Below, piece after piece: positions 1 through 5,553 of a stretch of DNA of 10,032 nt (its first letter is position 1; every line of letters starts with the position of its first letter). A model generated the notes under the pieces. That model had not been told where the DNA came from. It was given only the letters and a program-made list of their open reading frames with translations, and searched no databases. A program made the position numbers and the translations under genes. The DNA is from Polaromonas sp. UBA5171 (GTDB lineage Bacteria; Pseudomonadota; Gammaproteobacteria; Burkholderiales; Burkholderiaceae_C): contig DHWX01000073.1 in NCBI GenBank assembly GCA_002413395.1, positions 1-10,032 of the forward strand. The letters run 5' to 3'.

Positions 1-2
1 CG

Positions 3-161
3 GCAAACGTGCGCTGGTGGATGGGTCGCTTCAAGGCCATCATCGGGCCGAAGTTGCGTGCCCGTGATCCACGTGGCCAGCAGGCCGAGGCAAATGCTGC
101 GGTGGCGGTGCTCAACCGCATGCTGAGGCTGGACGTCCGAACTTCAGCAGCTGCCGTCTAA
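3..161 (+). CDS. IS5-family-like transposase, C-terminal fragment (cut by window edge)
   Basis: An open frame entering from the left edge runs to a TAA at 159-161 and encodes 52 residues. It contains RWWMGRFKAIIGPKLRAR, followed by a QQAEANAAVAVLNRML segment. This pattern (R-[WY]-K-x-I-I-G-x-x-L-R-A-R, then a basic/helical stretch ending in LNRM) is the typical C-terminus of DDE transposases of the IS5 superfamily, where it follows the catalytic Glu region. The catalytic residues and the start lie outside the window, so intactness cannot be judged. It is the only plus-strand gene seen and it converges on the catabolic cluster. The family call rests on remembered motif shape, and the exact IS name is not recognised. 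Confidence 0.7.
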   Translation, partial: ANVRWWMGRFKAIIGPKLRARDPRGQQAEANAAVAVLNRMLRLDVRTSAAAV

Positions 162-290
162 GCCCCTGCGGGGTTGGGGTAACCACGGTCCCAGCGGTAT
201 CCATGCACCAACGCCGTTATAAGCGGTCTTCATTGGGGAAAGCCGCAAAAAATGGGGATTCTTTGCGGCTAAACGGGGAGGAACTTCAGG
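162..290. other. Non-coding gap: presumed IS right end
   Basis: This 129-base stretch lies between the transposase stop and the stop of the last cluster gene and contains no credible gene. It holds a short GC hairpin (CCCC-TGC-GGGG, 163-173) and a longer stem-loop at 241-270, annotated separately. The right end of the insertion sequence must lie here, but the matching left inverted repeat is outside the window. Two YTAR-type tetranucleotides, the kind of target duplicated by many IS5-group elements, occur at 269-272 (CTAA) and 291-294 (CTAG). Either could mark the boundary. This is inference only. Confidence 0.4.
241..270. repeat. Perfect 9-bp inverted repeat with 12-nt loop
   Basis: AGCCGCAAA at 241-249 is the exact reverse complement of TTTGCGGCT at 262-270. 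It lies about 20 bases beyond the stop of the minus-strand gene that ends at 291, so it could form a stem at the 3' end of the long minus-strand transcript. No U-tract follows on either strand, so it does not fit a standard intrinsic terminator. It could equally be part of the insertion sequence end. Confidence 0.6.
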
Positions 291-803
291 CTAGTCATGA
301 TCCACTTGCAGCGCTTCAAGGAAGCGCGATACCAGGTTGTAGGCACCAATCGTCGCGGTCAGCTCCACTAGCTCCCGCTCATTGAAATGCAGGCGGACCG
401 CTTCGAAGACAGCGTCCGGCACCTGCACGTTGCGGGTCATGGAGTCGGTGTACTCCAGCACCGCGCGCTCGACCGCGTCGAAGCTATCGAACTGCCCCTC
501 GCGCAAGGCATCAATCTGCAGCTGGCTGACGCCTTCCTTTAATGTGAACGGGGTATGCGCTCGAAACTCATAGTCGGCGCCGTTGATCACCGCCACACGC
601 ATGATGGCCAGTTCCCGGATGCGGCCCGAGAGTTGGCCTTGCTGCCGAATCGCGGTCAGGAACGACAGCCAGCCCGCTGCAACAGGCGGGCTGTGCAACA
701 ACATTTCGTAGAGCTTCAGAACATGACCTCGTTCGGCGACGATGCGCTCGACCGCGGGAGCGATCGTAGGATTACTGAGATCTGGATAGGATATTCGTGC
801 CAT
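291..803 (-). CDS. Carboxymuconolactone decarboxylase (CMD/AhpD-like) family protein lacking cysteines
   Basis: This 170-residue, all-helical protein has the CMD-domain layout. Residues 61-74 (RIRELAIMRVAVIN) precede a G-A-D-Y-E-F-R-A-H segment at 75-83, which aligns with the family's E-C-x-x-C-x-x-x-H active-site helix. His83 and Glu79 are kept, but there is no CxxC and no cysteine anywhere in the protein. It therefore cannot work as an AhpD-type disulfide/peroxidase partner. A hydrolase, decarboxylase or non-enzymatic role is more likely. The start is well supported: GGAGGA precedes the ATG by 7 bases. It is the last gene of the minus-strand cluster, 24 bases after the SDR gene, and probably shares its transcript. 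The substrate is unknown. Confidence 0.85.
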   Translation of the reverse strand: MARISYPDLSNPTIAPAVERIVAERGHVLKLYEMLLHSPPVAAGWLSFLTAIRQQGQLSGRIRELAIMRVAVINGADYEFRAHTPFTLKEGVSQLQIDALREGQFDSFDAVERAVLEYTDSMTRNVQVPDAVFEAVRLHFNERELVELTATIGAYNLVSRFLEALQVDHD

Positions 804-827
804 GTCGGTTTCCTCCGTTGGGTTTGT

Positions 828-1622
828 CTAACCGGTAGCGGCGGTCAGGCCGCCGTCGACCACGATTTGCTGCGCAGTGATATAGCGACTCTGGTCGCTT
901 GCCAGGAATAGCACGGCGTGCGCGACATCCCAGGCGTCTCCCATCCGTCCCATCGGCACCTGCTGGTGCCGATGGGCCACGAAACCTTCGAAGTCGCCGC
1001 TCGCGTATTTATCGGCCAGGCGCTGCACCAGGGGCGTAAACATCAGGCCGGGCACGACGCAGTTCAAGCGTACGCCGCGCGCAGCGTAGAGCACTGCGGT
1101 GGTCTGGGTCATCTGCATCAGCGCGGCCTTGCCTGCCGCGTAGCCTACTTGCGGCTTGCCCACGTAGCGCAAGCCGGCAACCGACGACACATTGACCACC
1201 GACCCAGCGCCCTGGTGCTCCATGATCGGCAGCACCGCCTTGCAGGTGAGGAACGCGGACTTCACGTTCACATCCATCTGCGCATCCCACGTCTCCACGG
1301 ATAATTCAACCGGCCCGCCCGGTTCGGAACGCCCGACGTTGTTGACCAGGATGTCGATCCGCCCGAAACGGGCAAGGCAGGCCTCGACCATGGCGGCGAC
1401 ATCGGCTGCCTTCGTGACATCGGACACGTGTACTTCGGCTACCCCACCCTCCTCCTGAATCAAGGCACGGGTCCCTTCGGCCGCCTCCAATGTCAGATCG
1501 ACCCCAAAGACGCTGGCTCCTTGCCTCGCAAGCAGCACCGCAATCGCCTTGCCGTTTCCCCAGCCGGTCCCGATCGAGCCGCAGCCCGTCACAAGTGCAA
1601 CCTTTCCGTCGAGTTTAAGCAT
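828..1622 (-). CDS. SDR family NAD(P)-dependent oxidoreductase
   Basis: A classical short-chain dehydrogenase of 264 residues, the usual length, oxidising or reducing a hydroxyl/keto group in the cytoplasm. The cofactor loop is an extended glycine motif, T12-G-C-G-S-I-G-T-G-W-G-N-G24, longer than the usual TGxxxGIG. Asp42 at the end of strand 2 favours NAD(H) over NADP(H). The N94-N-V-G97 motif replaces the standard NNAG. The catalytic tetrad is Asn119, Ser147, Tyr161 and Lys165 (YAAGK), and the C-terminus carries the usual VVDGG. An AGAGGA lies just upstream of the ATG. It lies 35 bases after the 3-hydroxyacyl-CoA-dehydrogenase-like gene and 24 bases before the CMD gene, so it is probably co-transcribed. 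The substrate is not predictable. An acid-sugar or hydroxyacid intermediate of the same pathway is the inference. Confidence 0.92.
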   Translation of the reverse strand: MLKLDGKVALVTGCGSIGTGWGNGKAIAVLLARQGASVFGVDLTLEAAEGTRALIQEEGGVAEVHVSDVTKAADVAAMVEACLARFGRIDILVNNVGRSEPGGPVELSVETWDAQMDVNVKSAFLTCKAVLPIMEHQGAGSVVNVSSVAGLRYVGKPQVGYAAGKAALMQMTQTTAVLYAARGVRLNCVVPGLMFTPLVQRLADKYASGDFEGFVAHRHQQVPMGRMGDAWDVAHAVLFLASDQSRYITAQQIVVDGGLTAATG

Positions 1623-1657
1623 GCGTCCTCTTTTGATGATGTGCGAGTGGATGGGAC

Positions 1658-2608
1658 TTAAGCCGGATCGGCAAGCGCGGCGTCATCCTCGTCACGCAGG
1701 ATCTGCAGCGCTTTCTTCAATGCGGTTTGATAGCGGGCCTGCTCGCGTGCCACCGTCGCCTCGTTCCACTCATAGAAACCCTTACGGCTGGCGCTCTTGA
1801 CACCGAAGTCGCCGTTCTTCACCAGGTTTTTCATCAACGGGCTAGGCTCAGTGTTATTGTGCAGGTAGGGATAAATCGCCGTTGCCGCCGCGCAGTGGAT
1901 ATCGACGCCGGCCAGATCCTTTTGCAGCAGCGGTCCGGCCGCGATGTAGCGGAACCCAAAGCCGTAGCGCACCGCGAGGTCTACATCTTCGGCATCGGCG
2001 AAGCCTTCATCGACCAGAGCGATCGCTTCGCGCATCAAGGCATGCTGGATGCGGTTGGCCAAGAAGCCCGGCACGTCGCGCTTGACCTGTACCGGCTTCT
2101 TACGCATCGCCCGCATGATCGCGCTGACCGTCTGCGCCACCGCTTCGTCCGAGAATTCGCTTCGGACCACTTCCACCGCCGGCACCCAGTGCGCAGGCAT
2201 GAAAAAGTGCAGGCCCAGCATGCGTTCGCGGCTGCCGCACTGATCACCAATCTGGCTGATCGGGATACCGGACGAGTTGCTGGTGAGTGGCACATGCGCG
2301 GGCGCCAGCGTGTCGAGTTGGCGGAAAATCTGCTGCTTCACTGCCAGATTTTCCGGCGCACATTCGATCACGATACCCACGTCGGACCAGTTGATTTCGG
2401 TCAGCGCCGCATGCGCGTCCACGCTGCCGCCCTGCCCAAAGACGCCGATTGACTGCGCCGCCGCCGCAACGGTTTCCAGCAAGCGACCGCGCGCCGCTAG
2501 CGCCGGCTCCACGATTTGTGCGTTCCAACCAGCTGCGTAAAAAATAGCGGCAACGTCGGTACCCATGGTGCCGCCGCCGATCACGACGACTGAATGATTT
2601 GCTTCCAT
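1658..2608 (-). CDS. 3-hydroxyacyl-CoA dehydrogenase-like NAD-dependent 3-hydroxyacid dehydrogenase
   Basis: A single-domain-pair 3HCDH protein of 316 residues, close to the roughly 310 usual for this family. The Rossmann motif is G11-G-G-T-M-G16 and Glu34 ends strand 2, which indicates NAD. Catalytic positions match the HADH pattern by spacing: Ser113 in SNSSG, His134 in GLHFFMPAH, Glu146 in VEVV and Asn185 in PGFLANR. The C-terminal domain has the usual G-P-L-L-Q-K-D-L-A-G and a terminal KGFYEW. It lacks an enoyl-CoA hydratase domain. Homologues act on acyl-CoAs or on free acids such as gulonate and carnitine, and in this setting a free hydroxy acid is more likely (inference). The ATG at 2608 is chosen because AGGA sits 6 bases upstream; a TTG seven codons earlier (2629) has no such site and overlaps the upstream stub. 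Confidence 0.9.
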   Translation of the reverse strand: MEANHSVVVIGGGTMGTDVAAIFYAAGWNAQIVEPALAARGRLLETVAAAAQSIGVFGQGGSVDAHAALTEINWSDVGIVIECAPENLAVKQQIFRQLDTLAPAHVPLTSNSSGIPISQIGDQCGSRERMLGLHFFMPAHWVPAVEVVRSEFSDEAVAQTVSAIMRAMRKKPVQVKRDVPGFLANRIQHALMREAIALVDEGFADAEDVDLAVRYGFGFRYIAAGPLLQKDLAGVDIHCAAATAIYPYLHNNTEPSPLMKNLVKNGDFGVKSASRKGFYEWNEATVAREQARYQTALKKALQILRDEDDAALADPA

Positions 2609-2612
2609 TTTG

Positions 2613-2618
2613 CTTCCT
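2613..2618 (-). promoter_or_regulatory. Ribosome binding site deciding the start at 2608
   Basis: AGGAAG on the minus strand, with AGGA six bases before the ATG at 2608. The alternative TTG at 2629 has no purine-rich sequence at a suitable distance. Confidence 0.65.
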
Positions 2619-2625
2619 GTCGATA

Positions 2626-2697
2626 TCAAGTTATTTGGTTAGAGTAGGGAGTAATGACAGGCGAAAAGACGCCGCGCAGTTTAGGGGATGGGTTCAT
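2626..2697 (-). pseudogene. N-terminal remnant of a DapA/KdgD-type (dihydrodipicolinate synthase family) gene
   Basis: Right after the enolase-superfamily gene's stop, GAGGAG sits six bases before an ATG that opens a 23-codon frame ending at TGA. The first 18 residues, MNPSPKLRGVFSPVITPY, match the first beta strand of DHDPS-superfamily aldolases/dehydratases, whose N-termini commonly read x-L-R-G-V-[FY]-[ST]-P-V-[IVL]-T-P-F. About 280 further residues, including the catalytic Tyr and the Schiff-base Lys, are absent; the frame runs instead into the leader of the next gene. The strong ribosome site and the position between two intact pathway genes suggest an internal deletion of a once functional gene. 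The lost enzyme would have split or dehydrated a 2-keto-3-deoxy acid. A leader peptide is the alternative, but it would not explain the family match. Confidence 0.6.
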
Positions 2698-2703
2698 GAA
2701 ATT

Positions 2704-2709
2704 CTCCTC
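2704..2709 (-). promoter_or_regulatory. Strong ribosome binding site in front of the truncated DHDPS-like start
   Basis: GAGGAG on the minus strand, six bases from the ATG at 2697 and immediately after the TAA of the preceding gene at 2710-2712. Its quality supports the view that a real gene began here. Confidence 0.6.
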
Positions 2710-3861
2710 TTACGCCCAGCTGTCCAGTGCGTAACGCTCGACGGCTTTTTCATCAAAGCCGAAGCCCAGGCCCGGCGTGGTTGGTGCCATCAGGTTGCCG
2801 TTTTCAAAACTCAACTGGGTGTCGACCAGACGACGGAAGTTCAGCACGAGATCGTCCGAGAAGTACTCGACAAAGCGGGCATTCGGCGTCGCTGCCACCA
2901 GGTGAACGTGCAGGTCGTGGAACCAGTGCGGGCACATCGTCACGCCGAAGCCGGCAGCCATGGCCGCGATACGGCGCCACTCGCTGATGCCGCCGCACAC
3001 CGCCGCATCCGTTTGCAAAATCATCGCGGCGCGCTTTTCCAGCAGTTCCTGATGGCGCCAGCGGCCAGCCTCGATTTCGCCGGTGGCCACTGCCACCGGC
3101 GTACGCTTGGCCAACTGCGCATGGTTTTCGATATCGTCCGGGCTGAATGGCTCTTCGATCCAGTACGGCTGATAGGGTTCGAAGCGCTTCATGTATTCGA
3201 GCGCAGTGGGCAGGTCGCTCCACGCATTGTTGGCGTCAAGCATGAGCAGAACGTCGTCGCCGATTGCGGCGCGCGCCGCCTTGATGCGCGCCTCTTCCTC
3301 CTTCGGTGAGAAGCGTCCGACCTTCATCTTCACCGCCTTGAAACCGAGCGCGACATAACCCGCCAGTTCCTCGCCCAGCATCTGCGGCGTCTTGCCTTCA
3401 AGGTAGTAGCCGCCGCTGGCATAGGCCGGCACGGCTTCTTTCGCAGAAGCACCCAGGTACTGCGACAAGGGCAACGCCGCGGCGCGCGCATTGCGATCCC
3501 ACAGCGCGACATCAAGGATGGACAAGGCGCGCATCGCCGATCCGGCGCGCCCGTGCAACAGCGAATCCTGATACATCTCTTGCCACAACCCTTCGACGCG
3601 CAGCGCGCTCTGGCCGATCAGCGTCTGCTTGAACAGTTCGCGCACGGCGTGCGTGACGAGCACGCCGCCGCGACTGCCGCCATAGCAAAACCCGATGCCT
3701 TCGAGTCCATCGGCGGTGCGCACCCTGACCAGGGTGTAATCGCGCGCAAAGACCTGGCGGGTCGAGAACGATGTGGGCTGATCGAGAGGAATGCTGATGG
3801 TGCGCGCTTCGACAGAGACGATGCGCGCATCATTGGTGTAATCGCAGACTGGGTTTGACAT
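2710..3861 (-). CDS. Mandelate racemase/muconate lactonizing enzyme family protein (enolase superfamily)
   Basis: A 383-residue enolase-superfamily enzyme with a capping domain (about 1-140) and a TIM barrel. It abstracts the alpha-proton of a carboxylate with Mg2+ help. The visible catalytic set is the mandelate-racemase type: Lys178-x-Lys180 (VKMKVG), metal ligands Asp209 (LDANN), Glu236 (WIEEP) and Glu262 (ATGEIE), the Asp285/His312 dyad (QTDAAVCGG; CPHWFH) and Glu332 (RFVEYF). The spacings match mandelate racemase closely. Members with this set are acid-sugar dehydratases, lactone cycloisomerases or racemases, and I cannot choose among them. AAGGAA lies five bases before the ATG. Upstream is an AT-rich promoter/operator-like region; downstream is the DHDPS-family remnant. 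Cycloisomerase-KdgD pairs are known in galacturonate oxidation, which would fit this order (inference). Confidence 0.92.
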   Translation of the reverse strand: MSNPVCDYTNDARIVSVEARTISIPLDQPTSFSTRQVFARDYTLVRVRTADGLEGIGFCYGGSRGGVLVTHAVRELFKQTLIGQSALRVEGLWQEMYQDSLLHGRAGSAMRALSILDVALWDRNARAAALPLSQYLGASAKEAVPAYASGGYYLEGKTPQMLGEELAGYVALGFKAVKMKVGRFSPKEEEARIKAARAAIGDDVLLMLDANNAWSDLPTALEYMKRFEPYQPYWIEEPFSPDDIENHAQLAKRTPVAVATGEIEAGRWRHQELLEKRAAMILQTDAAVCGGISEWRRIAAMAAGFGVTMCPHWFHDLHVHLVAATPNARFVEYFSDDLVLNFRRLVDTQLSFENGNLMAPTTPGLGFGFDEKAVERYALDSWA

Positions 3862-3877
3862 TACATTTCCTTAGTGA

Positions 3878-3895
3878 GCGGGATGAATGGCCCGC
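3878..3895. repeat. Short inverted repeat in the leader of the enolase-superfamily gene
   Basis: GCGGG (3878-3882) and CCCGC (3891-3895) form a 5-bp stem around an 8-base loop, a few bases upstream of the ribosome site of the gene starting at 3861. On the plus strand it is followed by ATTATTTTT, which resembles a terminator, but no plus-strand gene leads into it. On the minus strand it would fold in the 5' leader. Confidence 0.35.
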
Positions 3896-3898
3896 ATT

Positions 3899-3927
3899 AT
3901 TTTTCGATAAAATTATCGATAATTCAA
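3899..3927 (-). promoter_or_regulatory. Candidate sigma-70-like promoter for the enolase-superfamily gene
   Basis: On the minus strand, TTGAAT (3922-3927) and AAAAAT (3899-3904) are separated by 17 bases, each matching 4 of 6 consensus positions. They lie in a clearly AT-rich island within otherwise GC-rich DNA, about 40-65 bases before the ATG at 3861. This suggests that the distal genes can be transcribed separately from the transporter end of the cluster. It is prediction from sequence only. Confidence 0.4.
3911..3924. promoter_or_regulatory. Palindromic operator candidate AATTATCGATAATT
   Basis: A perfect 14-bp palindrome overlaps the -35 element and spacer of the candidate promoter. A neighbouring TCGATAA (3904-3910) repeats one arm (TCGATAA at 3916-3922) and also pairs with TTATCGA (3913-3919). 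FCD-type GntR regulators bind short AT-rich palindromes, and one is encoded in the same cluster. Assignment to that regulator is inference, and no second copy was noticed elsewhere in the window. Confidence 0.45.
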
Positions 3928-3933
3928 ACAAAC

Positions 3934-3954
3934 AAAAAAATGTGCGCGTGGCGC
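3934..3954 (-). terminator. Weak intrinsic-terminator-like signal after the UxaA/GarD-type gene
   Basis: On the minus strand, 11 bases past the stop at 3966, GCGC-CAC-GCGC is followed by ACA and seven T residues. The stem has only four pairs, so termination would be partial at best. Together with the promoter-like region just downstream, it suggests a boundary between two transcription units. Confidence 0.3.
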
Positions 3955-3965
3955 TTGCCCTGGTT

Positions 3966-5513
3966 TCAGCTCATGATGCCGATCTGCCAGGGTACAAATT
4001 CGTTGTCGCCGAGACCGAGCATTTCGCTCTTGGATTCTTGGCCGGATGCGGTCGCCAGCATCAACTCAAAAATACGCTGGCCCATTTCCTGCAACGTGCA
4101 GTTGCCATCCAGAATCTCGCCACAATTGATATCCATGTCTTCTTCCAGCCGAATAAACATCGGCGTATTGGTCGCCAGTTTGATGCTGGGAACCGGCTTG
4201 GCGCCGAACATCGACCCGCGTCCGGTAGTGAAGGCGATCAGGTTGGCGCCGCCGGCAATCTGGCCGGTTGCTGAGACGGGATCGTAGCCGGGCGTGTCCA
4301 TGAAAACGAAGCCCTTGGTTTTTACCGGCTCAGCATATTTGTAGACTTCCATCAACGGCCCGGTGCCACCCTTCATCGACGAGCCCAGCGATTTTTCAAA
4401 GATGTTCGCCAGTCCGCCGACCTGATTGCCGGGACTCACGTTGCCATTGATCTGGACATCGCGCCCGACCGAGTACTCGTCCTTCCACCAGCGCACGCGA
4501 GCCACCAGTTTCTCGCCGACTTCGCGGCTGACAGCGCGCCGTGTCAGGGTGTGCTCGACGCCGTAGATTTCAGGCGTCTCCGACAGGATCCCAGTGCCGC
4601 CGTGGCGCACAAGCAGATCGACGGCTGCGCCGAGCGCCGGGTTGGCGGTGATCGACGAGAACCCGTCCGAACCACCGCATTGCAAGCCGACCACGAGATG
4701 GCTGGCGCTCACGGTACTGCGCGAAACCCGGTTCGCGTCCGGCAGCATGGACATCACGGCGGCGACGCCAGCTTCGATCGACTTGCGCGTTCCGCCGGTG
4801 TCCTGCATCACCAGCGTGTGCAGCGTCGGGCCACTATGCAATTGCTCATCTTCCATCAGACCGCGCAACTGGTTGCGTTCGCAGCCCAGTCCCACCACCA
4901 GCACGCCGGCCAGATTCGGGTGACGCGAATAGCCGGCCATCGTGCGGCGCAGCAGCGCCATCGGTTCGCCCGTCATTTCCATGCCGCATCCCAGAGAATG
5001 GCTGAAAGCGACGACGCCGTCGACGTTCGGATAGTCGGCCAGGCGTTCCGGGGTGAACCAGTCAGCGATCTTGCGCACCACCGTCGCGGAGCAATTGACC
5101 GTCGACAGGATGCCGATATAGTTGCGCGTCGCCACTGTGCCGTCGGCGCGCACGATGCCCTGGAACGTCGCCCGCTGCGCTTCGTCGATCATCTCGACTT
5201 CGCGGTATTCACTGGCGTGGGCATAGTCGCGATCGAACTCGCGGAAGTCCATATTGTGGTTGTGCACCATCGTGCCCGGTTCGATATCGACGGCGGCGAA
5301 ACCGATGACGACGTTGTACTTGCGCACCGGTTCGCCTTTGGGAATCCGCTGGCTCGCGATCTTGTAGCCGGCGGGAACCTGGCTGCGCGAGGTCAAGCCC
5401 TCGCCCTCGATCGCGGCGCCGATCCCGACGTCAACCCGTGCCACCACGATGTTATCGTTGGAATGCAACCGGATGATCGGTCCTGTCACGCGTTTTTCGG
5501 CAGTTTCAATCAT
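3966..5513 (-). CDS. UxaA/GarD family dehydratase (SAF domain plus altronate/galactarate dehydratase core)
   Basis: A full-length 515-residue member of the altronate/galactarate dehydratase family, which removes water from polyhydroxylated acids to give 2-keto-3-deoxy acids using a divalent metal. Residues about 12-90 form the SAF domain, ending in the conserved V-H-N-H-N (83-87). The core follows, with GTVATRNYIGILSTVNCSA (125-143), the H172-S-L-G-C-G177 motif, GLGCERNQ (208-215), GLQCGGSDGFSSITANPALG (276-295) and the C-terminal DTPGYDPVSATGQIAGGANL segment (406-425). Both domains are in one chain, unlike split relatives such as sulfolactate sulfo-lyase SuyA/SuyB. The start at 5513 has AAGGA about ten bases upstream. 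It lies 40 bases after the D-2-hydroxyacid dehydrogenase gene. The family is certain, but the substrate (altronate, galactarate or another acid) is not. Confidence 0.93.
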   Translation of the reverse strand: MIETAEKRVTGPIIRLHSNDNIVVARVDVGIGAAIEGEGLTSRSQVPAGYKIASQRIPKGEPVRKYNVVIGFAAVDIEPGTMVHNHNMDFREFDRDYAHASEYREVEMIDEAQRATFQGIVRADGTVATRNYIGILSTVNCSATVVRKIADWFTPERLADYPNVDGVVAFSHSLGCGMEMTGEPMALLRRTMAGYSRHPNLAGVLVVGLGCERNQLRGLMEDEQLHSGPTLHTLVMQDTGGTRKSIEAGVAAVMSMLPDANRVSRSTVSASHLVVGLQCGGSDGFSSITANPALGAAVDLLVRHGGTGILSETPEIYGVEHTLTRRAVSREVGEKLVARVRWWKDEYSVGRDVQINGNVSPGNQVGGLANIFEKSLGSSMKGGTGPLMEVYKYAEPVKTKGFVFMDTPGYDPVSATGQIAGGANLIAFTTGRGSMFGAKPVPSIKLATNTPMFIRLEEDMDINCGEILDGNCTLQEMGQRIFELMLATASGQESKSEMLGLGDNEFVPWQIGIMS

Positions 5514-5553
5514 TGTCCAAACATCCTTGCGTTAAAGTGAATCAAGGGCAGGG

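Noticed and set aside
163..173. CCCC-TGC-GGGG hairpin after the transposase stop as a terminator
   Set aside because: The stem is only four pairs and is followed by a G-rich sequence rather than T residues.
203..385. Short plus-strand frame of 60 codons starting in the IS end
   Set aside because: No ribosome site or recognisable motif, and it runs into the end of the CMD-family gene on the opposite strand.
1727..2452. Plus-strand open frame of 241 codons opposite the 3HCDH-like gene
   Set aside because: It is fully contained antisense to a gene with intact catalytic motifs, shows no recognisable domain, and has low-complexity R/H/A-rich composition.
2599..3309. Plus-strand open frame of 236 codons across the enolase-superfamily gene
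   Set aside because: A shadow of the strongly supported minus-strand gene. It also spans the DHDPS-like stub without any protein-family signal of its own.
3878..3905. Plus-strand terminator-like hairpin followed by a T-rich run
   Set aside because: No plus-strand gene ends here. The T-rich run is better explained as part of the AT-rich promoter/operator region of the minus-strand gene.
4551..5540. Long plus-strand open frame (329 codons) opposite the UxaA/GarD-type gene
   Set aside because: It is antisense to a clearly recognised enzyme. Its translation is rich in His, Arg and Asp with no family motifs, as expected for a shadow frame in GC-rich DNA.
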